From JAJVID01 sp035714085 (lineage in GTDB: Bacteria > Acidobacteriota > Blastocatellia > RBC074), in contig DASTMP010000285.1 in the NCBI GenBank assembly GCA_035714085.1, positions 1 to 64,000 of the forward strand: a stretch of DNA of 64,000 nt. The letters run 5' to 3'. Position 1 is the first letter of the stretch; each line of letters starts with the position of its first letter. The position numbers and the translations under genes were made by a program. A model generated the notes under the pieces. The model made no database searches and had not been told where the DNA came from. It saw only the letters and a list, made by a program, of their open reading frames with translations. Of this stretch, positions 8,835 through 17,296 are shown piece after piece.

Positions 8835-9286
8835 TTAGTGGTCATTGCTTCGACGCTTGCAATGCGCGACGAATGATAACAAACCAGCCCTACATTTTTT
8901 GTCCGGTAGCCGAACGATGATCAACGCCCGCAAAATTTCTGCGTCATGTTTTTGCCGGTTTCCGCCACTCCTCCATAGAACCCCCTTGCAATAAGTCCGT
9001 CACGGTTTATGCGGCCCTGCCGTGGGTAATCCGGGTAGGGCCAGGTAGTGGCCGAAACGATGATCGCAGACGCAAAGTCTTGCGCCTCATTTCGACTTCT
9101 ACCGCAACAACACTCATATGCGGTATGCTGGAATTGCAAGTTCGCGCGCCGGGATCAAAGCGCCCAGCGCCTCACCCCCTTATCTTTCCCCCCCTTATCT
9201 TTTCTCTTTCTTGCTCTATGAACAATGACGAAGCGCTGCCTGCGAGATCGCTCGCGGGAAAAATGTCGTGTCGACAAGAGGACACG
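8835..9286. other. Gene-free stretch upstream of the Asp-box protein
   Basis: No convincing gene. The stretch contains the divergent promoter space between the ABC remnant and the Asp-box gene. An in-frame extension of the latter is open back to 9080, but it lacks a ribosome site and looks non-coding. Confidence 0.5.
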
Positions 9287-9375
9287 ATGAAGGGCATCCA
9301 TCGCTACAAGGAGGACACGATGAAAAGTACCAATCGCTATAAACGGAACACGATGAAGAGTTTCAATCGCTACGC
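9277..9375 (+). repeat. Three tandem 33-base units, each with an AGGA-like site and an ATG
   Basis: ATG codons at 9287, 9320 and 9353 are exactly 33 bases apart. Each is preceded by GGACACG or GGAACACG and followed by a variant of AAxxxxxxxAATCGCTA. All three are in the same frame, so the translation start of the Asp-box protein appears triplicated. Confidence 0.8.
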
Positions 9376-11335
9376 CGCATTCTCGCTGAGAGCGGTAATG
9401 GCCATCACTGTTGTAATGTTTGGGATCATCCGATCAAACGATTATGTGAGCCTGGCGGCGTCGGCCGCCTTCGCCGCCGAACAACCGGCGCCAGGCGCAT
9501 TACGGTGGCGGCAAACGTCTGGCCCCGAAGGCGCCGCCATCATCTCTCTGCTCAGCAATGGCTCAAACCTCTTTGCAGGGACAATCACCAGCGGCGTATT
9601 TCGATCGACTGATCAAGGAGAGAGCTGGACAGCGATCAATGCGGGCTTACCCAGGTCAAGTATCAATTCGCTCGCCGCTGTTGGGACTAACATTTTCGCG
9701 GGGACTACCGGCGGCGGCGTCTTCCGCCTGATTAATCGGGAGGAAAGGTGGGTTGCAGTCAATACCGGCTTAACCAACCTGGGTATTAATGCGTTCGCCG
9801 TAAGCGGGACCTATATCGTCGCGGGAACACGTGGCGGCGTCTTTCGATCGCTAGACCAGGGTGCGAGTTGGACTCCGGTTAACACGGGCTTGCCGCCGAA
9901 TGCGCTCATTGCCTTCCTCGCCGCTTCCGGGACGAACATTTTTGCGGTAACGGCTTCCCCCTCTGGCGGCATCTTTCGATCGGACGACCAGGGAAAGAGC
10001 TGGATTGCCCTCGATACGGGCTTCTCCATAGGGATTAGTCAATTAGCCGCCCTTGGGACGGACATCTTTGCCGTGCTGGCGGACGGCAGGGTCATTCGAT
10101 CGAGCAGTCAGGGAGAGAAATGGACATTGGTCAATACAGGGCTGCCACTGGGCGCGCGTGTTACTTCATTCGCCATGATCGGCGCAGACATTTATGCAGG
10201 GACATCTAGTCCCTTTATTAACAGTGGCGGGGTCAATGGCGGGATCATCCGCTCGAGCGATCAGGGAGAGAGCTGGACTGCCGTCGGTACAGGCTTGCCC
10301 CTGAGAGTGCAAGTCCTCGCCTCCGTTAGGAGAAAGCTATTTGCGGGGACGGCGGGCGGCGTCTTTCGCTCGACTAACCAGGGGGAGAATTGGACCTCAG
10401 CCAACGCAGGTATGATCGGCCAAACTGTTGAGTCGCTCGCCGTTGTTGGGTCGAATATTTTTGCGGGTTCATCTGTCCTATCCAATGGCGGCGCCTTTCG
10501 TTCGGATAATAGCGGAGAGAGTTGGACGGCGATCAATACTGGCTTGCCGCCGAGTCAGGCGGTTTCTTCATTGGCCGTTGTCGGAACGAACATCTTTGCC
10601 GCCACAGGCGGGTTGTTAAGCGGAGTCTTTCGTTCGACAAACCAGGGAGAGAGTTGGACTCCCGTCAATGCGGGTTTGCCGGCTAATGCTCCTGTTACCG
10701 CCTTAGCCGTGAGTGGGGCGAATCTCTTTGCGGGAATAGCCATTTCTCATCTTTCTGGCGCCGTTGGCGCCGTCTATCGTTCGACAGACCAGGGAGAGAG
10801 TTGGACGGCGGTCAATACGGGCCTGCCTGCGAATGCGAGCGTTACTGAACTCGCCGCCGTTGGGCCGAATCTCTTTGCGGCGCTATCCGTGAATATGTCA
10901 ATTTTCAGCGCCGTCTTTCGCTCAAGCGATCAGGGGGAGAGTTGGACGGCGGTCGGCGCCGGCTTGCCGGCGACTGCTGTTGTTTCTTCATTCGCCGCTG
11001 TGGGGACGAACCTCTTTGCGGGAATAGCCAGCTCCACCATTTCTGGTGATGGCGATGGCGTCTATCGTTCGACCGATCAAGGGGAGACCTGGACGGCGGT
11101 TAATACCGGCTTGCCGCAGTTTGCCCTTATCGGTTCACTCGGCGCCGTTGGGACAAACCTCTTTGCGGCGGTAGCTAATAACGGCGTTTTTCTTTCAACC
11201 AATCAAGGCGAGAGCTGGATGGCGGTCAATGAAGGCTTAACCGATCTGAGAGTTCAAACGTTCGCCGCCGTCGGGGGGAAACTCTTTGCCGGGATGTTCG
11301 GCAGCGGAGTGTTCGTCGCTGACGTTACGAAGTGA
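9353..11335 (+). CDS. Exported Asp-box (BNR/sialidase-like) repeat protein
   Basis: 660 residues if started at the last of three tandem ATGs (9353); 9287 and 9320 are in-frame alternatives. A signal peptide (hydrophobic about 11-28, then SAAFAAEQP) is followed by 13 repeats of roughly 42-48 residues. Each contains an Asp-box such as STDQGESWTAVN and a following SLAVVGTNIFAGT strand, the pattern of a seven-bladed or larger beta-propeller as in sialidases and Ycf48-like proteins. No catalytic sialidase residues are recognisable, so it is probably a binding or structural propeller outside the cytoplasm. It is followed by a hairpin at 11365. Confidence 0.75.
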   Translation: MKSFNRYAAFSLRAVMAITVVMFGIIRSNDYVSLAASAAFAAEQPAPGALRWRQTSGPEGAAIISLLSNGSNLFAGTITSGVFRSTDQGESWTAINAGLPRSSINSLAAVGTNIFAGTTGGGVFRLINREERWVAVNTGLTNLGINAFAVSGTYIVAGTRGGVFRSLDQGASWTPVNTGLPPNALIAFLAASGTNIFAVTASPSGGIFRSDDQGKSWIALDTGFSIGISQLAALGTDIFAVLADGRVIRSSSQGEKWTLVNTGLPLGARVTSFAMIGADIYAGTSSPFINSGGVNGGIIRSSDQGESWTAVGTGLPLRVQVLASVRRKLFAGTAGGVFRSTNQGENWTSANAGMIGQTVESLAVVGSNIFAGSSVLSNGGAFRSDNSGESWTAINTGLPPSQAVSSLAVVGTNIFAATGGLLSGVFRSTNQGESWTPVNAGLPANAPVTALAVSGANLFAGIAISHLSGAVGAVYRSTDQGESWTAVNTGLPANASVTELAAVGPNLFAALSVNMSIFSAVFRSSDQGESWTAVGAGLPATAVVSSFAAVGTNLFAGIASSTISGDGDGVYRSTDQGETWTAVNTGLPQFALIGSLGAVGTNLFAAVANNGVFLSTNQGESWMAVNEGLTDLRVQTFAAVGGKLFAGMFGSGVFVADVTK

Positions 11336-11364
11336 GAGTCTCGATAATAAACTGACGAAGAAAC

Positions 11365-11423
11365 GCCGGACGGAAAAATAAAGATCTTGTAGGCTACGTT
11401 CTTATTTTCCTTCCGGCATTTTT
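11365..11423 (+). terminator. Terminator-like hairpin after the Asp-box gene
   Basis: Arms 11365-11381 and 11402-11417 pair with two imperfections and are followed by an A then five T residues. It lies 30 bases after the stop codon. Confidence 0.5.
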
Positions 11424-11876
11424 CCGTCTGGCTTTCTTGCTGGTCAGCGGCGCGGAAACGCGATACAGATCAGACAGAAAATGGAGGACAGAAAAATCGA
11501 AAAGTTCCTGCTACCTTCCCCGGCTCTTCGTCACTCACCCAGTGTGACGGGCCTCTCGTCATTCACCGCTTAAGCAAATGTACAACGCTGAGGAAACGAT
11601 CTCCGTTTTTTGATTCGCGATCAAATTCCGGCTCGAAATACGAAGCGCTATAGCCGCATCAGTGGCTTTTCTTCGAACGTTCTCCTCACGGTCAAAGTAA
11701 ATATGGTTAGCGGCGCGAATTGGCCGAACAGATTTGTGATTGCGACTTCTAGGGCCTCGCTCACATTCGCGCTCCCCATACAATTAACGGCGCAGCGCGC
11801 GTAAGCGAGCGGCGCATCCATGCGACCGGCGATTGCTTGCCCGCGCCGTAGCGCGCCATTCCGAGGACATCTGGGT
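11416..11876 (+). repeat. Upstream region shared with the second TPR gene (copy 1)
   Basis: This gene-free stretch is clearly similar, over most of its length, to 18856-19403. Shared blocks include a GATCAGACAG box (11468 and 18899), a GATCTCCGTTTTTTGATTCG block (11600 and 19029) and GCGTAAGCGAGCGGCGCATC near the genes. Neither copy has a convincing open frame. The conservation suggests an old segmental duplication and possibly a conserved leader or regulatory region. Confidence 0.7.
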
Positions 11877-12815
11877 ATGAAGTTTCATCTTATCGCGAAG
11901 ACCACGCTCGCTCTGAGTCTTCTCGCGTCGCCTTGTCTGGCTCAGGCGCCGCTCGCCGCGCGCGATCATTTCAACCGCGGCGATTCGCTCTATCAAAAAG
12001 GCGATTTCGAGGGCGCCATCGCCGATTTCACCAAAGCCATCGAGGTCAGCTCGCGTCTGGACAACCGCAGCGGCGCCGATGATTGGCGCCGCAAGACCGG
12101 CGCGGCGTCAAATTTTGACAAAGTCAGAGCGCTCGATCCGCTGACGGCGGCGGCATACGCCAACCGCGGGCTGGCGCGTTATCGACTCCGCGATTACGAG
12201 GGCGCTATCGCCGACTGCGACCGCGCTATCGCGATCTATCCGCGTCTCCCCGACGCCTACAACAATCGCGGCATGGCGCGCCGCGCCATGGGGGATTTCG
12301 ACCGCGCTATCGCCGATTTCGACCGCGCTATCTCGATCTATCCGAGCGCCGCCGCCTACAACAATCGCGGCAACGCATATGTGGATAAGAAAGAGCTTGA
12401 TCGGGCCCTCGCCGATTTTGACCGCGCCCTCGCGCTCGATCCGCGCCTCGCGTCGGTCTATTTCAATCGCGGCTTTGCGCGGCGCGATAAAGGGGACAAC
12501 GATGGCGCAATGAAAGATTTCGACAAGATTATTGCGCTCGATCCGCGTTCCGCCTCGGGTTACTACGGCCGCGCTGTGGCGCTGTGCGACAAGAATGAAT
12601 TGGACCGCGCGGTCAATGACTTCAATCGCGCCATCGAACTCGATCCGCGCTATGCTCTGGCTTACGGGAACCGCGGGCTGGCTTTGCTGCGGCAAGGCAA
12701 GGGCGCCGACGCCGAAAAGGATTTCGAGCGCGCCGTCGCGCTTAGGCCGGGATTAAAAACGGAACTGGAGTCGGACATCGAGCAAACCAAGAAATGGAGG
12801 CGAACGAACCGGTAG
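11877..12815 (+). CDS. Exported TPR protein, paralogue 1
   Basis: 312 residues from ATG 11877; the frame is open further upstream, but the signal peptide MKFHLIAKTTLALSLLASPC followed by LAQA fixes this start. After it come about seven tetratricopeptide repeats of 34 residues with forms of AYNNRGxAxxxxGDFDRAIA and DFDRAIxIxPR. It is very similar throughout to the product of 19404-20345. TPR proteins of this kind are protein-binding scaffolds, here presumably periplasmic. The upstream region is duplicated too. It is followed by a short fragment of a STAND gene start and a sigma factor gene. Confidence 0.8.
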   Translation: MKFHLIAKTTLALSLLASPCLAQAPLAARDHFNRGDSLYQKGDFEGAIADFTKAIEVSSRLDNRSGADDWRRKTGAASNFDKVRALDPLTAAAYANRGLARYRLRDYEGAIADCDRAIAIYPRLPDAYNNRGMARRAMGDFDRAIADFDRAISIYPSAAAYNNRGNAYVDKKELDRALADFDRALALDPRLASVYFNRGFARRDKGDNDGAMKDFDKIIALDPRSASGYYGRAVALCDKNELDRAVNDFNRAIELDPRYALAYGNRGLALLRQGKGADAEKDFERAVALRPGLKTELESDIEQTKKWRRTNR

Positions 12816-12823
12816 CTACAAAC

Positions 12824-12867
12824 GCGCAAACCTGGATCAAACGACCACAGGAAGATACATCTCTCGC
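12824..12867 (+). pseudogene. Short remnant matching the start of the STAND ATPase gene
   Basis: Bases 12824-12867 closely match 23714-23757, the N-terminal coding region of the STAND ATPase, and read QTWIKRPQED in both places. After this point similarity ends. It is probably the relic of a second STAND gene that stood behind this TPR gene. Confidence 0.55.
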
Positions 12868-13008
12868 TCTGTTTTTTCTGTCCGGCGTTTTTCCGTCTGG
12901 TTCTCTTGCTTTCTGCGGCGCCGTCGGCAAAGATCAGCGGCGCAAAAAGACGGTAAAGATCGACATTCGTCAGTTCTGGAGGGGGAGGCGAGGCCATGGC
13001 ATTGAACT

Positions 13009-13767
13009 ATGTCGGCCTCTACTTCAAACCAAAAATCAGTTCAGGCGGCGGCCGGCTGCTTCACATCGACGCAGTGGAGCCTGGTGTTGGCCGCGGGACA
13101 GCGTTCGACGCCCGAAGCCGAGCAGGCATTGGCAAAATTGTGCGGCGCCTACTGGCCGCCGATTTACGCCTATCTGCGGCGGAGAGGATACTCGGCGCCG
13201 GAGGCTGAAGACCTGGCGCAGAGCTTCTTCGTCCGACTCTTGGAGAAGAACTATCTGCGGGACGCCAATCCTGAGCGCGGCAAATTTCGATCATTCCTGC
13301 TGGCCTCACTCAAACATTTTCTCGCCAACGAATGGGATCGCGCACAGGCTCGGAAACGCGGCGGCCAATTTCAGTTCATCGGCCTGGAAGAGATCGCCGC
13401 GCAAGAGAACGAACGCCGCCTTGATCCGTATACCCTGACCCCGGAAGAACAATATGAACGGCAATGGGCGCTGACGGCGCTCAATCGGGTGATTGCGCGG
13501 TTGGGAGAGGAATATAAGGCCGCGGGCAAAGCGCGTCTTTTCGACCACCTGAAGGACTTTCTGATCGGAACCGACGGCCTGCCTTACCAACAAGTGGCCG
13601 TCTCTCTGGAGATGAGCGAGGGGGCCGTTAAAACGGCTGTTCACCGCTTACGCGGCCGCTTTCGCAAACTGCTGCGCGCGGAGATCGCGGAAACTCTCCC
13701 GCATCCCGATAACCAGGATGAGGTCGATGGAGAGATTCGCTACCTTCTCAAGACGCTCAGTTCATAA
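13009..13767 (+). CDS. ECF-like sigma factor associated with a Ser/Thr kinase
   Basis: 252 residues. It opens with the family phrase FTSTQWSLVLAAG and has region 2 (AYLRRRGYSAPEAEDLAQSF) and region 4 (LPYQQVAVSLEMSEGAVKTA, then VHRLRGRFR). It belongs to the long ECF-like group common in Planctomycetes and Acidobacteria that sits upstream of a zinc-ribbon Ser/Thr kinase, exactly the arrangement here (kinase at 13950). There is no anti-sigma gene, so control is probably through the kinase. ATG 13009 is preceded by a purine-rich stretch. Confidence 0.85.
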   Translation: MSASTSNQKSVQAAAGCFTSTQWSLVLAAGQRSTPEAEQALAKLCGAYWPPIYAYLRRRGYSAPEAEDLAQSFFVRLLEKNYLRDANPERGKFRSFLLASLKHFLANEWDRAQARKRGGQFQFIGLEEIAAQENERRLDPYTLTPEEQYERQWALTALNRVIARLGEEYKAAGKARLFDHLKDFLIGTDGLPYQQVAVSLEMSEGAVKTAVHRLRGRFRKLLRAEIAETLPHPDNQDEVDGEIRYLLKTLSS

Positions 13768-13837
13768 AATTTTCTCTCCTCGAACTGTAACCTTTAACGC
13801 AGTTTGCTTCAGTAAGAAGTGTAATCGTCTTCCATAT

Positions 13838-13927
13838 TCCGTTTTCCATTTTCCGTTTGTCATGTGTTATTGCGCGTCCTTTTGGTTCCGGCAATGACAA
13901 ATGTCAAGCGCAAAGTGGAAAACGGAA
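13838..13927. repeat. Inverted repeat before the kinase gene
   Basis: The arm near 13838-13850 pairs with 13915-13927 (one mismatch), and inner segments (TTTGTCAT near 13856 and ATGACAAA near 13895) also pair. It sits between the sigma factor and kinase genes, about 20 bases upstream of the kinase ribosome site. Confidence 0.6.
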
Positions 13928-13949
13928 AATGAAAAAGGAGGGCCATTCG

Positions 13950-15440
13950 ATGACTAAATCTGGTCTCTGTCCACGCTGTCAAGGCGCATTAACCGAGGAT
14001 GCCCCAGCCGGTTTGTGTCCGAAATGTCTGATGGGAATGGCGCTCGAACTCTCGTCCGAGCCTTCTGAAAGCCTATCAGCCGCGGGGCCAGTCGGCGCGC
14101 GCGCCGCGGACGCGACGATCGCTGAGAGCGACCGATCTTTCGGCGATTACGAGTTATTGGGACGGATCGCGCGCGGCGGGATGGGTGTGATCTACAAGGC
14201 GCGGCAGGTCTGTCTAAATCGCGTTGTCGCAGTCAAGATGATGTTGCCCGGACTGCTCGTCTCCGAAGCCGAAGCGAGTCGATTCCAGAACGAGGCCGAA
14301 GTCATCGCCAACCTGCGCCATCCCAATATTGTGGCTGTTCACGAGGTGGGCGCGCACGACGGCCAGCGCTATTTCTCGATGGACTACGTCGAGGGGCAAA
14401 GCCTGGCCGCGGTCGTCAGAGAACATCCGCTTCCGGCGCGGACCGCGGCCCGCTATGTCAAGGTGATCGCCGAAGCCATTCATTACGCGCACCAGCAGGG
14501 CATTCTGCACCGCGATTTGAAGCCGTCGAACGTGCTGCTGGACAAAGCCGGGAATCCGCGCATCACCGACTTCGGTCTGGCCAAGCGATTGTCGAGCGAT
14601 TCGCGGCTGACCGCCACGGGGACGGTGCTGGGCACGCCGAGCTATATGCCTCCGGAACAGGCCGACGGCAAAAGCAGACGCACGGGGGCGGCCAGCGACG
14701 TCTATTCGATCGGCGCGATCCTTTACGAACTGCTGACAGGTCGCCCGCCGTTTCAAGCGGCGACACCGCTCGACACCATCCTTCTCGTCATCAACACGGA
14801 ACCGATCGCGCCGCGAATGCTCAATCCGAAGCTCTCCCGCGATCTGGAGACGATCTGTTTGAAATGTCTGGAGAAGGACCCGCGCTGGCGATATCAATCG
14901 GCGCAGGAGTTGGCTGACGATCTCGACCGCTACCTGAAGCGTGAGCCAATCAAGGCGCGGCCCATCAGCCTCTTAAACCGCGGCTGGCGCTGGTGCCGGC
15001 GTAATCCGTGGCAGACCACGGCCGCCGTCGCTCTGGTCCTGGCGACTTTGATGGCGTCGCTCTGGGCCATCGCGTCTCAGCGGATAGCGATTATTTCCAG
15101 GCAGATTCCCTGGCAATCGTTGTTTGAGCAGGTCCAATCAGGGCGGGTCGCGGGCGATCACACGGAGTCGCTCAAGGCGCCGGCCGAGGCTACCCCTGTC
15201 AAAAGCCCTGACGGTCGGCTGCTCGCTTCGAGCGGCCAGGATCATCGCACAATTCGACTGCTGGAAACCTCGACCGGACGTGAATTGGCCCAATGGGAGG
15301 CCCACCGGGTCGGAATTACCGCGTTGGCCTTCAGCCCGGATGGCCGCACACTTGCCTCCGGAGGCGCGGACGGAACGATGAAGTTGTGGGACCTCTCTTC
15401 CATCCGCCGCGAGTTGGGCGGCAAAGAATTTGATCGGTAG
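13950..15440 (+). CDS. Membrane Ser/Thr protein kinase with zinc ribbon and residual WD40 repeats
   Basis: 496 residues from ATG 13950 (AAAAGGAGGG site). The N-terminus is a treble-clef style CPRCQG and CPKC pair. The kinase domain (about 62-330) has the glycine loop RIARGGMGVIYKA, the lysine in VAVKMM, HRDLKPSN, DFGLAK and a PPEQ in place of APE. One transmembrane helix lies near 357-377. The tail carries only one full WD40 repeat (LAFSPDGRTLASGGADGTMK, then LWDLS), ending in the IRREL tail seen in long WD40-kinases of this type, which normally carry many blades. It probably lost internal repeats. It is paired with the ECF factor at 13009. Confidence 0.88.
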   Translation: MTKSGLCPRCQGALTEDAPAGLCPKCLMGMALELSSEPSESLSAAGPVGARAADATIAESDRSFGDYELLGRIARGGMGVIYKARQVCLNRVVAVKMMLPGLLVSEAEASRFQNEAEVIANLRHPNIVAVHEVGAHDGQRYFSMDYVEGQSLAAVVREHPLPARTAARYVKVIAEAIHYAHQQGILHRDLKPSNVLLDKAGNPRITDFGLAKRLSSDSRLTATGTVLGTPSYMPPEQADGKSRRTGAASDVYSIGAILYELLTGRPPFQAATPLDTILLVINTEPIAPRMLNPKLSRDLETICLKCLEKDPRWRYQSAQELADDLDRYLKREPIKARPISLLNRGWRWCRRNPWQTTAAVALVLATLMASLWAIASQRIAIISRQIPWQSLFEQVQSGRVAGDHTESLKAPAEATPVKSPDGRLLASSGQDHRTIRLLETSTGRELAQWEAHRVGITALAFSPDGRTLASGGADGTMKLWDLSSIRRELGGKEFDR

Positions 15441-16039
15441 TTGATTTAAATCGGAACAACTTAGCGTCGCCGACCGACAAGAGCGCTCAATCTTTGTCAC
15501 GCCGTGACGCCGATTGAGAACTGCTATCGTAGCGTTCCTGCTTCATAGACCACCCATCGGCGGTCTCCACAGGCGTTCAAGGGGGTCGGGCCCGCTCGGC
15601 CCTACCTCTCAAAAGAGACTATGAATTGTTTCTCTACTTTAGCGTTCAAACTTTTACCCCACAGACTTCCTGTGGGAACCGCCAAATTTGAGTTTCAAAG
15701 AGCCGCAACGGTGGCTCACGCGGTACTTGCAACCTTCGTGACAGGGCCGTTCGTGTTGCGGTGATTGTACCATGATTCATAGCCGGAACGCTCACGGTCG
15801 ACGAGAAAAATTTACAGCTTTCGGTCACTCCACTTCGCTGCCGTGACCGGAGGGTCATTCACCGTCCCGCTGGGACAGAATTATGGTTTTTGAGAAATAG
15901 ACTTGACAACGCTTCTTCCGCTGCGGCGACCCGGAAAATAGTTGTCATATTTATTTTTCAACAAGCAGTAGTGTGTCCGCAGGGTGAATTGGGGGCGGAC
16001 AGACTAAAGCCTGCCTCACTCCTGGTTGAGGAGGAACAT
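15441..16039. other. Gene-free stretch
   Basis: About 600 bases without a convincing gene. It contains a small hairpin (15659-15677, CCCACAG paired with CTGTGGG) and GC-rich intergenic sequence. A weak TTG-initiated extension of the next small frame exists but lacks support. Confidence 0.45.
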
Positions 16040-16141
16040 ATGCAACGATGGATCTGGACAATAATTTTATGGACAGGTCCGCTCATGCCCTCGGCCTGCG
16101 CATCGGCCTGGCTTTTCGCTGATTCTACTTATTCAATTTAA
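16040..16141 (+). CDS. Small hydrophobic peptide with strong ribosome site
   Basis: 33 codons from ATG 16040, preceded at ideal distance by GAGGAGGAA. The product is Trp-rich and hydrophobic (MQRWIWTIILWTGPLMPSAC), resembling a signal peptide with a small C-terminal tail. It ends 14 bases before the Asp-box gene at 16156. It may be a leader peptide coupled to that gene, or the remnant of an exported protein. Function unknown. Confidence 0.4.
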   Translation: MQRWIWTIILWTGPLMPSACASAWLFADSTYSI

Positions 16142-16155
16142 CCAAAGGAACAACT

Positions 16156-17223
16156 ATGAAAGCGCGAAGTCGGATTTTCCTATTGACAGTTCTCTTGATC
16201 GTATTTTTGTGGCCTAACCAGAAACTAACAGCCTCCACTAGCCAGGCCGAAGCTCAGTTATCCGCGCCAGTCCGCATTAGCGACGATAACGGCTTCGACG
16301 AAGATCCATCGGTATTGCTCGCCCGGGATGGCCGGTTTTACGTGGCTTGGTCGTCGAAGCGGCAAAGCGGAGTCAATATTTACATCAAGAGTTCAGCGGA
16401 TGGACAGAACTGGTCCACCGAGGAGCGGGTGACCGGCGGTCCCGGCGAAGACTACTATCCCTCCCTTGCGCAGACCAGGGATGGTACGTTTCACATCGCA
16501 TGGCACCGGCTCGAACGAGCGCAGGCAGACATTGACATTTGGTATTCGCGCTCGCAGGATGCGCGAACCTGGTCAGTCCCGGTACAAATCACCACTAGTC
16601 CGAAAGTGGAATGGGCGCCCAGCATCCTCGCGGATTCGAGCGACGCTCTACACATCGTCTGGTCTTCAGGTAAGACTGGCAATCGGGAGCTGTACGAATC
16701 CCGGTCTGATGATGGCGGCCTCTGGTGGGCTCCCGAGAGGCAGATCACGCATAGCGCTGAGGAGGACGATTTCCCTCAGATGATCGAAACACGCCAAGGG
16801 GAAAAGATTCTGGCGTGGACGCGGTACCGGCAAGGATCGCTTCTGTGCGACTACATCAGCGACACCTCGGCTGAGATTGTGATCTCGCGATCGTGGGACG
16901 GGTTGAATTGGTCCGTTCCTGAAGTGTCCTCACCGAAGGATGAAAAGTGGCGCCAGATGGACTTCCTGCCATTTGTCTTCGAAGACGCCGGCAGCCGACA
17001 GTTGTATCTCAGTTGGACATCCTCGCGATCCAATAGCTTGGGCAACATTCTTCTGCGCAACCTGGCGGCGGAACAGTCAGTTTACAGCCTTCTCACCATC
17101 GAGCGGACGAGGGACTACGACGCGAAGATCGCGCCGACTAAAACCCCAGGTCAATATCTTATGGTATGGGTCTCGGACCGTGAGGGAGCAATAGAGATCT
17201 ATTCCCGGACTTTTCAACTATAA
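16156..17223 (+). CDS. Exported sialidase-like (BNR) propeller protein
   Basis: 355 residues with a signal peptide (hydrophobic about 6-20, cleavage near residue 27). The mature part has six to seven repeats of about 48 residues of the form PSVLLARDGRFYVAWSSKRQ with Asp-box-like SADGQNWS, SQDARTWS, SDDGGLWW and SWDGLNWS. This is a beta-propeller of the sialidase superfamily; catalytic Arg triad residues cannot be assigned with confidence, so an enzymatic role is uncertain. The ribosome site AAAGGA precedes ATG 16156. It lies in a row with the small peptide upstream and a lipoprotein 73 bases downstream. Confidence 0.75.
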   Translation: MKARSRIFLLTVLLIVFLWPNQKLTASTSQAEAQLSAPVRISDDNGFDEDPSVLLARDGRFYVAWSSKRQSGVNIYIKSSADGQNWSTEERVTGGPGEDYYPSLAQTRDGTFHIAWHRLERAQADIDIWYSRSQDARTWSVPVQITTSPKVEWAPSILADSSDALHIVWSSGKTGNRELYESRSDDGGLWWAPERQITHSAEEDDFPQMIETRQGEKILAWTRYRQGSLLCDYISDTSAEIVISRSWDGLNWSVPEVSSPKDEKWRQMDFLPFVFEDAGSRQLYLSWTSSRSNSLGNILLRNLAAEQSVYSLLTIERTRDYDAKIAPTKTPGQYLMVWVSDREGAIEIYSRTFQL

Positions 17224-17296
17224 GTAGCGCCCGATGCGTTTTGGCGCATTCAGTATAACTGAATACTATCCCTGCCCCCCAAAACTGGAGGAACAC

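Noticed and set aside
12794..13438. 214-codon plus-strand frame between TPR paralogue 1 and the sigma gene
   Set aside because: It joins the TPR tail, the STAND relic and an out-of-frame reading of the sigma gene; not a gene.
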